Assembly: GCF_009857535.1 (NCBI RefSeq)
Contig: NZ_WWCS01000015.1
Location: 86,439-150,438 of the forward strand
Source: Duganella margarita
GTDB lineage: Bacteria; Pseudomonadota; Gammaproteobacteria; Burkholderiales; Burkholderiaceae_D
Length of the DNA stretch: 64,000 bases
Direction of reading: 5' to 3'
Below the pieces are notes generated by a model. It was not told where the DNA came from, ran no database searches, and worked only from the letters and a program-made list of their open reading frames with translations. The position numbers were made by a program, and so were the translations under genes. This document shows positions 42,274 through 51,486 of the stretch, piece after piece (positions within the stretch are counted from its first letter, which is position 1; each line of letters opens with the position of its first letter).

Positions 42274-43974
42274 CTACTTGCCCAGCAGGGTATTGGCGGT
42301 CTGGAATTCCGGACGGATGTCGTTCGGTACAGCTTTCATTTTATCCAAGGCCTTTTGCACGTCCGGACGGATCACCACATACTTGGTCATCAAGGCCTTG
42401 GCGCGCGCGTAGTCGCCGGTGGCTTCGATGGTCAGGAACTCGCGGTCGAGGTCGGTCACGGCCTGCTTGATCTTGCCGAAGTCGACCGCAAAAGTGCCGT
42501 CGCCGTGCGACACGAAGCCGCCCTTGTCGAGGATGTAGTTGACCTGGATCGCCATGCCGCGCGCGTGCGAGTCGGTCAGGCCGAAGTGCAGCGTGCGGAA
42601 GGCCGAGGCCAGGAAAGTGGTGTACAGCTTGCGCTCGGCCGCCTCGCCCTGCCCCAGCGTGCCTTTCAGCTGGCCCTTGTCCATCATGTAGGCCAGCGCG
42701 TACAGGCCGGTGATGTCGGCCTTGGCTTCCTCGATGGTGGAATAGGCTTCCTTCAGGTCCTGGCGCGGGGTCGATGCCTTGCCGCCGGCTTTGGTGATGT
42801 GCGGGCCCAGGCCGTGGGTGATTTCATGCGCCAGGATGTGGGTAAAGAAGGAATCGAAATCCACATCCTTCTGGTCCGCCGGGCGCAGCACCAGTCTGGA
42901 GATCGGCGTCAGCGTGGATTTGAATTTGGCTTGCTGCACGTTCTTCAGCATCACGCGCTTGGAGCCGCGCTGGCTGATGATGCGCTCGTCGTTCGGCAGA
43001 TTATAGGCGGCGGTCTGCACGCCCATGTTGCCGTCGCCGGCGCCGTACACCTGATTGACCACCACCATCGGCGCCAGCGCGCCGACTTTCGGATTGCGGT
43101 ATTGCGCGTCGATCGGCAGGTTGTCTTCCAGCTCCTGCATGTGCTTGGCGAAGAAGTTCAGCTTCTGGGTTTCCTTCTGGTCGCGGATGTTGACGTAGGC
43201 TTCAAACGCGGCCTTGTAGCCGAACAGTTCGTCGTTGTAGGTCTCGTAGGGGCCGATGATGATATCGACCGGCGCCTCCAGATCCATCCACGCGAAGTCG
43301 GAGGCCAGGTAGTCGTTGCTGAGGAAAGCGTCGGCGCGCAGCTGCAGGAATTTTTTCAGTGACGCATTGTCGGTATCGGCGGCGGCCTGCTTCAGCAGCG
43401 ACGCAGCTTTTTGCAGCTCGGCCTTGTATTCATCGGAATACTTGACGATGGCGAACTTGCCATCCTGATTCTTGCGGATCACGGTGAAGAACCACTGCGC
43501 CTGCTCCTTGTCGGCGGCCGGCAGCGCGTTCATCCAGGTTTCCAGTTCGGCCTTGGTGGCGCCGGCCGGATAGAAATTGCCGCCTTCCGGCTTCTTGGCT
43601 GGCACCTGGATGCCGGCCACTTCGGCCGGCAGGAAGGACTGGTGATCGTCGAGGATCGACCATGGGCCTTTGTTGAGCCAGAAGTAGTTCAGGCGCGCCT
43701 TGCCCAGTGGCGTGGTGTCTTTTTGCAGCGCGGCCCACAGCGCTTCGTTGCCGGACCAGCGCTGGCGCAGTTGCAGCACGTCGACGATCTTGGCCGCTTC
43801 GATCAGCTTGGCGATGGCTTTCTTGTCGCCGGCCGAGAGCTGGCTGGTGTCGGCGGTCAGCGCGACCGGCGCGTAACGCTGGCTCATCTGGTTGAGTTGA
43901 TTGACGTCGGCCGGGCCGGCCCAGGCGGTGGCGCAGGCGACTACCAGCGCCAGCGGGAGCAGGATTTTTTTCAT
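42274..43974 (-). CDS. M49-like (dipeptidyl-peptidase III-related) exported metallopeptidase
   Basis: This 566-residue protein has a signal peptide (cleavage after AWA) and the zinc motifs HILAHEITHGLGPH and, further on, TIEEAKADITGLYAL. The second matches the EExxAD motif of the M49 (DPP III) family, but the first is HExxH rather than the HExxGH of classic M49. Homologues in bacteria are often left as putative zinc hydrolases. It is likely periplasmic. Start ATG 43974 (MKKILLPLALVV). Confidence 0.8.
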   Translation of the reverse strand: MKKILLPLALVVACATAWAGPADVNQLNQMSQRYAPVALTADTSQLSAGDKKAIAKLIEAAKIVDVLQLRQRWSGNEALWAALQKDTTPLGKARLNYFWLNKGPWSILDDHQSFLPAEVAGIQVPAKKPEGGNFYPAGATKAELETWMNALPAADKEQAQWFFTVIRKNQDGKFAIVKYSDEYKAELQKAASLLKQAAADTDNASLKKFLQLRADAFLSNDYLASDFAWMDLEAPVDIIIGPYETYNDELFGYKAAFEAYVNIRDQKETQKLNFFAKHMQELEDNLPIDAQYRNPKVGALAPMVVVNQVYGAGDGNMGVQTAAYNLPNDERIISQRGSKRVMLKNVQQAKFKSTLTPISRLVLRPADQKDVDFDSFFTHILAHEITHGLGPHITKAGGKASTPRQDLKEAYSTIEEAKADITGLYALAYMMDKGQLKGTLGQGEAAERKLYTTFLASAFRTLHFGLTDSHARGMAIQVNYILDKGGFVSHGDGTFAVDFGKIKQAVTDLDREFLTIEATGDYARAKALMTKYVVIRPDVQKALDKMKAVPNDIRPEFQTANTLLGK

Positions 43975-44019
43975 GTGGTCCTCTTGTGCAGTGAGGACCA
44001 CATTGTAAAGCACTGCGGC

Positions 44020-44619
44020 TTACCAGGCCCTGTAGACCTGCCCGGTTTGCGCGCCATCGACACTGCGCGCGTACGACAACGCAACGCGGCTGGCGGCAAC
44101 CGGTTCGAAGCCGATGAAGAGCGGGCCGTGGGTGCCCATCGATTCCTGCAGCACCGTCGGGCTGACCACGTTAATGCGCAGTCCGCGCGGCAGTTCGATC
44201 GCCGCCGCCCGCACAAACCCCAGCACGCCGGCATTGGCGGTCGACGCCGCGACCGCGCCGCGTATCGGATGCTCGGTATCGACGCCGCTGGTCAGCGTGA
44301 TGGAGCCGCCATCATTCAAATACTGCTGCGCAGCCAGGGCCACGTTGACCTGCCCCATCAGCTTGCCCCTGAGGCCGACGTGGAAATGCTCCGGCGCCAG
44401 CTGCGCCAGCGGCCCGACATGCAACGCGCCGGCAGCCACCACCACCGCATCCAGACTGCCAACTTGCGTCAACAGGCGCTGTACCTGGAGGAAGTCTTCG
44501 ATGTCCACCTGATGCTGGCCGCTGCGCGAGCCCACCGCAATCACCTCGTGCCGTTGCGCCAGCTCGCGCGCCACGGCGGAGCCGATGGCGCCGGTGGCGC
44601 CGATCACCATCACTTTCAT
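44020..44619 (-). CDS. Short SDR-family protein (copy 1 of a tandem pair)
   Basis: This 199-residue Rossmann protein begins MKVMVIGATGAIGSAVARELAQRHEV, an NAD(P)-binding TGxxGxxG start, and keeps the SDR strands VDAVVVAAG and GSITLTSG. The catalytic YxxxK is not visible: the expected position reads AASTANAGVLGFVRAAAIEL. It may be an atypical reductase or a non-catalytic member. Its start overlaps the stop of the upstream copy by four bases. Confidence 0.85.
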   Translation of the reverse strand: MKVMVIGATGAIGSAVARELAQRHEVIAVGSRSGQHQVDIEDFLQVQRLLTQVGSLDAVVVAAGALHVGPLAQLAPEHFHVGLRGKLMGQVNVALAAQQYLNDGGSITLTSGVDTEHPIRGAVAASTANAGVLGFVRAAAIELPRGLRINVVSPTVLQESMGTHGPLFIGFEPVAASRVALSYARSVDGAQTGQVYRAW

Positions 44620-45224
44620 GCGTGTCCTCCCGCGCGGTACACTTGCCCGGTCTGGGCGCCATCGACGCTGCGCGCATATGACAGCGCGGCGCGGCTGGCG
44701 GCGATCGGTTCGAAGCCGATGAAGAACGGGCCATAGCTGCCCATTGATTCCGCCAGCACGGTCGGGCTGACGACGTTGATGCGCAGGCCGCGCGGCAGCT
44801 CGATCGCCGCCGCCCGCACAAAGCCTTCGACGGCCGCGTTGACCATGGTGGCGCTGGCGCCGTTGCGGATCGGCTCCTCCGCCACGATGCCGCTGGTGAG
44901 CGTGATCGAGCCGCCATCGTTCAGATATTCCTGCGCCACCAGCGCCACATTCACCTGCCCCATCAACTTGCTGTTCAGCCCCACGTAGAACTGCTCCGGC
45001 GTAAAGCTGCCGAGCGGCGCAAAGTGCAGCGAGCCTGCCGCCACCACCACCGCATCCACCTTGCCCACCTTGGCGAACAGGGATCGCACCGAAGCGATAT
45101 CGGCGAAGTCCACCTGATGCTGGCCGCCGCGCGCCCCCACCGTTACCACCTCATGGCGCTGGCCCAGCTCCGCCACCACCGCCTTGCCTACAGCGCCCGT
45201 TGCGCCGATCACAATCACTTTCAT
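44616..45224 (-). CDS. Short SDR-family protein (copy 2 of a tandem pair)
   Basis: This 202-residue protein is clearly a paralogue of the downstream gene (shared GQHQVD, YLNDGGSITLTSG, AAAIELPRGLRINVVSPTVL and FIGFEP segments). The YxxxK site is likewise absent (SATMVNAAVEGFVRAAAIE). Start ATG 45224; 15 upstream in-frame codons are rejected. The divergent LysR-type regulator is probably its controller. Confidence 0.85.
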   Translation of the reverse strand: MKVIVIGATGAVGKAVVAELGQRHEVVTVGARGGQHQVDFADIASVRSLFAKVGKVDAVVVAAGSLHFAPLGSFTPEQFYVGLNSKLMGQVNVALVAQEYLNDGGSITLTSGIVAEEPIRNGASATMVNAAVEGFVRAAAIELPRGLRINVVSPTVLAESMGSYGPFFIGFEPIAASRAALSYARSVDGAQTGQVYRAGGHA

Positions 45225-45320
45225 GCTGAACCTCCGTCTCAAAAATCCAGTATGGTCTCCTTCCACCAAAGAATAAATGCGCTACCATGAACAACATTAC
45301 CAACCCACAGTTAGCAATCA

Positions 45321-46256
45321 ATGGACAAGTTGCGCAGCATGGAAATCTTCGTCGCGGTGGTCGATGCCGGCAACTTCACCGCCGCCGCCAGCCGCTTCAA
45401 CCTGTCGCCGGTGATGGTCGGCAAACACATCGCGCAACTGGAAGCCACGCTCGGCGCGCGCCTGCTGGCGCGCACCACGCGGCGCCAGAGCCTGACCGAA
45501 ATCGGCAGCCAATACGCCGACCAATGCCGCGCGATTCTGGCGCAGATTGAAGCCGCCGAACGCGGCGCCGAAGCCATGCGCAGCGTGCCGCGTGGCCGCC
45601 TGCGGGTCACCGCCTCCACCTCTTTCGGCAACGAATGGCTGGCGCCGGCGCTGACCGACTACCTGCGCCGGCATCCCGAAGTGAGCGTGGACCTGAACCT
45701 GAACGACCGCACCGTCGATCTGGTGGACGAGGGCTACGACGCCGCCATCCGCATCGGCGCGCTGGACGACTCGGGCATGATCGCCCGCCCGCTGCAACCG
45801 TACAAGATGGCCATCTGCGCCTCGCCCGGCTACCTGCGGCAGCGCGGCACGCCGCACACGCCGCAGGAACTGGCGCAGCATGAATGCCTGGATTTCGTGG
45901 TGGGAGATATCGGTGTCAGCTGGCGCCTGCAATCGGTGCACGGCAAGCATGCGCTGCCGCCGAGCCGCTTCCGCGCCAACAATGGCCAGGCTTTGCGCAT
46001 GGCCGCGCTCAAGGACTTCGGGATTGTGATGCAGGCCGAGGTGCTGCTGGCGCAGGACATCGCCGCCGGCCGGCTGGTGCCGATTTTGAGCGACTACCTG
46101 CCGGCGCCGCGCGCCATGCACGTGGTCTATCCGCGCGATCGCCGCGCGACGCCCAAGCTGACCACCTTCATTGACTTTATTCTGGAACGCTTAGGACCAG
46201 CGGCACCGTTGCCGCTGGCCTCTTCGCGTAAAAGGACGGCGCTTACTGCGCCTTGA
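45321..46256 (+). CDS. LysR-family transcriptional regulator
   Basis: This 311-residue regulator has an N-terminal HTH (NFTAAASRFNLSPVMVGKHIAQLEATLG, about residues 17-44) and a LysR substrate-binding domain (RGRLRVTASTSFGNEWLAPALTDYLRRHPEVSVDL). It is of the CrgA/PecT-like subgroup that often regulates adjacent oxidoreductases. Divergent from the SDR pair across 96 bases; its 3' end overlaps oprM by 14 bases. Confidence 0.92.
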   Translation: MDKLRSMEIFVAVVDAGNFTAAASRFNLSPVMVGKHIAQLEATLGARLLARTTRRQSLTEIGSQYADQCRAILAQIEAAERGAEAMRSVPRGRLRVTASTSFGNEWLAPALTDYLRRHPEVSVDLNLNDRTVDLVDEGYDAAIRIGALDDSGMIARPLQPYKMAICASPGYLRQRGTPHTPQELAQHECLDFVVGDIGVSWRLQSVHGKHALPPSRFRANNGQALRMAALKDFGIVMQAEVLLAQDIAAGRLVPILSDYLPAPRAMHVVYPRDRRATPKLTTFIDFILERLGPAAPLPLASSRKRTALTAP

Positions 46257-47718
46257 TATTGCCGTTCTGCGCCACTTGCGACAGCTGTGCAGAAGGCTGC
46301 CAGCCGGCGCCCAGCGCGCGCGCCACCGCCACTGCCGCCAGCAGGCGCTGGGTGTTGATCTGCACCGCCGCGCGGTCGGCCGTCAGCGCGCTGCGCTGCG
46401 CATCGGTGACGTCGAGGTAGTTCGACACGCCGCGTTCATAACGCGCACGCGCCACCAGGTAGCCGCGCGCCGCCGCCACTTGCGAGGCTTGCTGTGCATC
46501 GCCCTGCTGCTGGCGTTGCTGCACGTCCGACAGCGCATCTTCCACTTCGCGCAGTGCCGTCAGCAGCTTGGTCTGGTGATTGGCAATCGCTTCTTCGTAG
46601 CGCGACTTGGCAATCGCCAGGTTGGCCTTGTTGCGGCCACCGTCGAACACCGGCAGCGACAAGGCCAGCGGACCGACGCTGAACTGGCGCGAATCGCCCT
46701 TGGCCAGGTTGCTCAGGCTTTCCGAGGCAAAGCCGAAGTTACCGGTCAGCGAGAACGATGGATAGAACGCGCCTTCGGCCACGCCGATCTGCGCATTGGC
46801 GGCACGCAGCGTCGCCACGCTGCCAGCCAAATCAGGACGCTGCGCCAGCAGGCTGGCCGGCAGGCCGACCGGAATCGCCGGCGGTTGCGGCAGCACGGCG
46901 GCATCGGCCTTCGGCGCCGTCAGCAGCGACGACGGCGAAGCGCCGACCAGCGTCGCCAGGCTGTGTTCCAGCAGGTTGCGCTGGCGCTGCACTTCATGCA
47001 GGTCGGCTTGCGCATTGGCGCGCTCGATGCGCGCGCGCGAGACATCCAGTTCGTTCGACAGGCCGGCGTCAAAGCGCGCCGTCACCAGCTGCTCGCTTTC
47101 GCGGCGGGTATCGAGCGCGCCGTTCAGGATGGCGATTTCCGCATCCAGGCCGCGCAGCTGCCAGTAGGTGGTGGCCAGTTGCGACGACAGCATCAGCAGC
47201 ACGCCGTCGCGGTCCGCTTCCGCCGCCAGCGCTTGCGCGTCGGATGCTTCCACCAGACGGCGCACGCGGCCCAGCAGGTCCACTTCATACGAGAAGCTGG
47301 AGCCGACCGAGTAGTTGTTACCCTTGATCGCGCGGCCGCCCAGCGCCAGGCCTTGCGAAGTTTCGGCCGAGGTGCGCGAGTTGGAGATGCCGGCGTTGAC
47401 GCTCAACTGCGGCTGCTGGTTGGCGCGTGATACGCCGGCCTGCTCCAGCGCCTGCACCAGGCGTTCGGCGGCTGCCTTCACGCTGGGATTATCGCGCAGC
47501 GCGGTTTCTTCCAGCTGGTTCAGGGTGGCGTCGTTAAACACGGTCCACCACTGCGCCGGCAGGTGCGCCTGGCTGGCGCCGGCCTGCGGCAGATGGCGGA
47601 ACGAGGCGTCGGCGACATTCGCCGGCGCTTTGAAGTCACTGCCCACAGTGGCGCAGCCAGTGACGGCCAGGGTGACGGAAACAGCGAGCGTCAGGCGCTT
47701 CAGAGCTGAATTCAACAT
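46243..47718 (-). CDS. NodT/OprM-type outer-membrane efflux lipoprotein
   Basis: This 491-residue trimeric outer-membrane channel has a lipobox with Cys22 (AVTGC) and two outer-membrane-efflux repeats (WWTVFNDATLNQLEETALRDNPSVKAAAERL ... LAQRPDLAGSVATLRAANAQIGVAEGAFYPSFSLTG). It is the exit duct for the EmrAB-like pump encoded just upstream in the same direction. Confidence 0.93.
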   Translation of the reverse strand: MLNSALKRLTLAVSVTLAVTGCATVGSDFKAPANVADASFRHLPQAGASQAHLPAQWWTVFNDATLNQLEETALRDNPSVKAAAERLVQALEQAGVSRANQQPQLSVNAGISNSRTSAETSQGLALGGRAIKGNNYSVGSSFSYEVDLLGRVRRLVEASDAQALAAEADRDGVLLMLSSQLATTYWQLRGLDAEIAILNGALDTRRESEQLVTARFDAGLSNELDVSRARIERANAQADLHEVQRQRNLLEHSLATLVGASPSSLLTAPKADAAVLPQPPAIPVGLPASLLAQRPDLAGSVATLRAANAQIGVAEGAFYPSFSLTGNFGFASESLSNLAKGDSRQFSVGPLALSLPVFDGGRNKANLAIAKSRYEEAIANHQTKLLTALREVEDALSDVQQRQQQGDAQQASQVAAARGYLVARARYERGVSNYLDVTDAQRSALTADRAAVQINTQRLLAAVAVARALGAGWQPSAQLSQVAQNGNIKAQ

Positions 47719-47748
47719 GTGATTACCTCTAAGATTAAACAGTTATCC

Positions 47749-47811
47749 CGTCGTTCCCGCGCAGGCGGGAACCCATACTCAGCATGGATTCCCGCTGGCG
47801 CGGGAACGACG
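47749..47811. repeat. Nested inverted repeat (GTTCCCGC type) between pump genes
   Basis: Outer arms CGTCGTTCCCGCGC (47749-47762) and GCGCGGGAACGACG (47798-47811) are perfect 14-bp reverse complements. Inside, GCGGGAACCCAT pairs with ATGGATTCCCGC with one G-T. Each half can also form its own hairpin. Similar GTTCCCGC/ATTCCC repeats are dispersed in many betaproteobacterial genomes. It separates emrB from oprM in the same operon and may alter downstream expression. Confidence 0.75.
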
Positions 47812-47817
47812 GCGTTA

Positions 47818-49431
47818 TTAGTGCGCGCCGCCGCCACCGCCGCCGCCAGGGGCTTTGACTTTGTCCGAGAACCACAGCACGCCGATGCAGCCAAACAGCA
47901 CCATCGCCACCAGGAAGAAGCCGTCGTTATAGGCCATCACATACGCCTCGCGCCGCACGATGCCGTCCACCGCCTTGAGCGCCATGTCGGCCGCGGTGGC
48001 ACTATCGAAGCCGTTATTGATGAACGACGACGTCAGCGTCGACAGGCGCTCCTGCGTGGTCAGCGCGTAATTGCTGACCGACTCGCCGATGCGGGCCGAG
48101 TGGAAGTGTTCGCGGTTGGTCAGCGCGGTGGCCAGCAGCGCGATGCCGATCGAACCGCCCAGGTTACGGGTCATGTTGATCAGGCTCGACGCCGATGGAA
48201 TATCCTTGGGCGGGATGCCGTTCATCGCGAAGTTCGACAGGGTCAGCATCACGAACGGCTGGCCCAGCGCGCGCACGATCTGCGACAGCAGCAGCTGGTC
48301 GTAGCCGGTGGTGGCGTCCATATAGGAGTTCATCAGGCACGAACCGCCGAACAGCAGCAGGCCGAAGGTGCACAGCACGCGGTTGTCGATCTTGGACGAC
48401 AGCTTGGCCACGAACGGCATGATGAACAGCTGCGGCAAGCCGGCCCACATGATCACTTCACCGATCTGCATCGGCGAGTAGCCTGGAATCTGCGCCAGGA
48501 ACAGCGGCAGGATGAACGCCGAACCGTACAGGCCCATGCCCATCGCCATCGACAGCGCGGTGGCGGCGGCGAAGTTGCGCTGGCCATACAGGCCCAGGTT
48601 CACAAACGGCTGCTTGCGCAAGGTGCTGTTGACCACCCAGCCCAGCAGGCCGACCACGGCCAGCGCGGCAAAGGTGTTGATGAACGGCGAGTCGAACCAG
48701 TCCTTGGTATTGCCCTCTTCCAGGAACACGGTCAGGCTGCCCAGGCCGACGGCCATGAAGGCGATGCCCAGCCAGTCGGCGCCCAGCAGGGCCGACAGGT
48801 TGCGCTTGTCTTTATCCAGGCCGACGGCGATACCCCCGATCAGCAGCAAACCAGGCACCCAGTTGATGAAGAAGATCGACGGCCAGCCATACAGGTCGCT
48901 CAGGTAGCCGCCCAGCGTCGGCCCCATCGACGGCGCCAGCGTGGCGGTCAGGCCGAAGATGGCCATGCCGGTGGCGCGCTTGGACGGCGGCAGCTTGGCC
49001 ATCACCAGCGTCATCGCCATCGGAATCAGCGCGCCGCCGGTAAAGCCCTGCAGCATGCGGAAGGCGATCATGCTCGGCAGGTTCCAGGCGAAGCCGCACA
49101 GCGTCGAGAAGCCGAGGAACAGCGTGGTGGTGCCGATCATGTAGGCGCGCATGCCGAACACGCGCACGAACAGGCCGGTCATCGGAATGACGATGATTTC
49201 CGCCACCAGGTAGGCGGTGGCGATCCACGAGCCCTCTTCCTGGGTGGCGGACAGCGCGCCGAGGATGTCCTTCAGCGACGAGTTGGTGATCTGGATGTCG
49301 AGCACCGCCATGAAGGCGCCCAACATGCCGGCGGCCACCGCCAGCCAGGTGCGGCCGGAGACCTTTTCGCTCGGCGCGGCCGGGGCGGCAGCCTTCCCGC
49401 CGGCCGGCGTATCGATTGTGGTGCTAGCCAT
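47818..49431 (-). CDS. emrB: DHA2-family multidrug efflux permease (EmrB type)
   Basis: This 537-residue 14-helix MFS pump has motif C (GPTLGGYLSDLYGWPSIFFINWVPG) and the DHA2 start VAAGMLGAFMAVLDIQITNSSLKDI. It exports hydrophobic drugs by proton antiport together with EmrA and an outer-membrane channel. It starts 10 bases after emrA. The C-terminal tail is Gly/His-rich (APGGGGGGGAH). Confidence 0.92.
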   Translation of the reverse strand: MASTTIDTPAGGKAAAPAAPSEKVSGRTWLAVAAGMLGAFMAVLDIQITNSSLKDILGALSATQEEGSWIATAYLVAEIIVIPMTGLFVRVFGMRAYMIGTTTLFLGFSTLCGFAWNLPSMIAFRMLQGFTGGALIPMAMTLVMAKLPPSKRATGMAIFGLTATLAPSMGPTLGGYLSDLYGWPSIFFINWVPGLLLIGGIAVGLDKDKRNLSALLGADWLGIAFMAVGLGSLTVFLEEGNTKDWFDSPFINTFAALAVVGLLGWVVNSTLRKQPFVNLGLYGQRNFAAATALSMAMGMGLYGSAFILPLFLAQIPGYSPMQIGEVIMWAGLPQLFIMPFVAKLSSKIDNRVLCTFGLLLFGGSCLMNSYMDATTGYDQLLLSQIVRALGQPFVMLTLSNFAMNGIPPKDIPSASSLINMTRNLGGSIGIALLATALTNREHFHSARIGESVSNYALTTQERLSTLTSSFINNGFDSATAADMALKAVDGIVRREAYVMAYNDGFFLVAMVLFGCIGVLWFSDKVKAPGGGGGGGAH

Positions 49432-49441
49432 GACGCGCTCC

Positions 49442-50566
49442 TTAGCGGGCGGCGTGGTCGGACTTCAGCGACACTTCGGCGATCGCCGACATGCCCGGCA
49501 CCAGACGGCCGCTCAGGGCCTTGACGTCTTCCGGCTTGAAGGTGATCTTGACCGGCACGCGCTGGACGATCTTGGTGAAGTTGCCGGTGGCGTTATCGGC
49601 CGGCAGCAGCGCGAACTGCGCGCCCGAGGCTGGCGAGAAGCTGTCGACCTTGCCGATCAGTTCCTTGCCCGGCAGCGCATCGACGCTGACTTTGACTTCC
49701 TGGCCCGGCTTCAGTTCGGCCAGCTGGGTTTCCTTGAAGTTGGCGGTCAGCCAGACGTTTTCCTGCACGATGGCGGTCAGCTGCTGGCCCGGCTGCACGC
49801 GCTGGCCGACTTCGATGGTGCGCTTGCCGATCCGGCCCGACACCGGCGCCAGGATCTTGTTGTACGCCAGCTGCTGCTGCGCGTCTTTCAGCTGCACCTG
49901 CAGCACGGCGACCTGCGCCTGCGCCACATCGCGCGCCGACTTGGCCGACTCGATCTGGGCCTTGGCGGCAGCGGTGCTGTCCTTGCGCGCGGCCACATCG
50001 GCCACGGCGCTGGCGCGGGCGGCTACGGCGGCGTCCAGCTCCGACTTCGACACGGCTTTCATCTGGCTGTTGTACAGCTGGCCGAAGCGCTCGGCGTCCT
50101 GGTTGGCGCGCACCAGTTGCGCCTGCGACTGCGCCACTTGCGCGGCGGCGGCGCTGGCTTGCGCCTGCACCTGCACGATCTGGGCGTCGGCCTGCACCAC
50201 CTGCTGCTTGGCCGAGGCGATCTGCGCCTGGATCTGCTCGACGCGCACGCCCTGGTCAAACGGGTCCAGCTCGGCGATGACGTCGCCTTCCTTGACCAGC
50301 TGGTTATCATCGATCAGCACCTTGGTCACCACACCGGCGATGCGCGACGACACCGGCGTCACATGGCCGGCCACATAGGCATTGTCGGTCTCGACATAGT
50401 AATGGCTGCGGTACCACATGCGTCCACCGACACCGATCGCGGCCAGCGCGACGATGGCGGCCACGATCAGCACGCGGCGGTTCGGGCCCTGCGCCGCTGG
50501 CGCGGCCGGGGCGGCTGGTGCTGCCGCTGGAGGAACGGCACTGATTTTTTGTTCTTGGGTGGACAT
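49442..50566 (-). CDS. emrA: EmrA-type membrane-fusion protein
   Basis: This 374-residue HlyD-family adaptor has one N-terminal membrane anchor (RRVLIVAAIVALAAIGVGGRMWY), a biotinyl-lipoyl-like domain (YVAGHVTPVSSRIAGVVTKVLIDDNQLVKEGDVIAELD), a long Gln/Ala-rich coiled-coil hairpin and a beta-barrel. It bridges EmrB and the outer-membrane channel. Start ATG 50566 with GGAGCTG upstream; first gene of the pump operon. Confidence 0.93.
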   Translation of the reverse strand: MSTQEQKISAVPPAAAPAAPAAPAAQGPNRRVLIVAAIVALAAIGVGGRMWYRSHYYVETDNAYVAGHVTPVSSRIAGVVTKVLIDDNQLVKEGDVIAELDPFDQGVRVEQIQAQIASAKQQVVQADAQIVQVQAQASAAAAQVAQSQAQLVRANQDAERFGQLYNSQMKAVSKSELDAAVAARASAVADVAARKDSTAAAKAQIESAKSARDVAQAQVAVLQVQLKDAQQQLAYNKILAPVSGRIGKRTIEVGQRVQPGQQLTAIVQENVWLTANFKETQLAELKPGQEVKVSVDALPGKELIGKVDSFSPASGAQFALLPADNATGNFTKIVQRVPVKITFKPEDVKALSGRLVPGMSAIAEVSLKSDHAAR

Positions 50567-50629
50567 GGACAGCTCCGAGAAAATGAAATGAGATGGGAGC
50601 ATTATGGCGGGTTTCTGCGCAAAGTCAAG

Positions 50630-50653
50630 AAATGAAACGGTTGCATTTCATTT
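50630..50653. promoter_or_regulatory. Palindromic operator between emrA and its TetR regulator
   Basis: AAATGAAA-N8-TTTCATTT is a perfect 8-bp-arm palindrome in the middle of the 130-bp divergent region. It is the obvious binding site for the TetR-family repressor and would control both promoters. Confidence 0.65.
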
Positions 50654-50696
50654 TTTTTTGGACTAGCATGGCGGCATTCGCTATCATTCGACCGCC

Positions 50697-51410
50697 ATGA
50701 ATACCACCGCCCCCACCGAGGCCGCCGTACTGGACGAGCAAGATTGTCCGGAAGGCCAGTACTCCCCCGATTCGCCGTGCTTCGGCAAGGCCGCCGGCCG
50801 CCCGCGCGCCGCCGACAAGGCCGCCCGTCGCGCCGCCCTGCTGCACACCGCCGGCCAGCTATTCCTGGAAAAAGGCTACAGCAAGGTCAGCCTGGAAATG
50901 ATCGCCCGCGAAGCCCATGTGGCGGTGCGCACCATCTACGTCAAATTCGGCGGCAAGGTCGGCCTGCTGGAAGCCATCATCACCGACGGCCGCGCCAACT
51001 ACATGGCCGGCGTGGCCGACATGCAAACCGATCCGCGCCCGATGCAGCAAATCCTGGCCGACTTCGCCGTGCGCTTCCTGGAGCTGATCTCGCTGCCGAC
51101 CTTCACCAGCCTGCACCGCATGGTGGTGGCCGAAGCCAAGAGCACGCCGGAACTGGCGGCCGCCTTTTTCGAGGCCGGCCCGCTGCGCACGCGCCAGGAG
51201 CTGGGCCGCTTCTTCGCCCGGGCCGACGTCCAGGCGCAGCTGCGGCCGGACCTGCGCCCCGACCTGCTGCCGGTGTTCCTGATCAACTGCCTGATGGGCG
51301 ACCACATGGCGCGCCTGCTGTTCCCGGCCGAGCAGCCGGCCAGCCGGGACGAACTGCGCCGGCAGGCCAGCGAGGGGCTGGACCTGTTCCTGCGCGGCGT
51401 GCTGCGCTAA
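50697..51410 (+). CDS. TetR-family transcriptional regulator of the efflux operon
   Basis: This 237-residue repressor has a 40-residue Pro/Ala-rich N-terminal extension, then a TetR HTH (LLHTAGQLFLEKGYSKVSLEMIAREAHVAVRTIYVKFGGKVGLLEAII). The C-terminal helical domain (FAVRFLELISLPTFTSLHRMVVAEAK) resembles the AefR-like group. It is divergent from emrA with a palindrome between, so it most likely represses the pump until a drug binds. Confidence 0.92.
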   Translation: MNTTAPTEAAVLDEQDCPEGQYSPDSPCFGKAAGRPRAADKAARRAALLHTAGQLFLEKGYSKVSLEMIAREAHVAVRTIYVKFGGKVGLLEAIITDGRANYMAGVADMQTDPRPMQQILADFAVRFLELISLPTFTSLHRMVVAEAKSTPELAAAFFEAGPLRTRQELGRFFARADVQAQLRPDLRPDLLPVFLINCLMGDHMARLLFPAEQPASRDELRRQASEGLDLFLRGVLR

Positions 51411-51486
51411 GTTCGCTAGCGCACATCAAAAGACGCCCGAAATTTGCCTTTTGTTCTATACTGGTTTTTTGAATACCGGAGCGCAC

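Noticed and set aside
47719..49524. A 601-codon plus-strand frame opposite emrB
   Set aside because: Rich in Arg, Gln, His and Gly with no domain; it mirrors the membrane protein on the minus strand.
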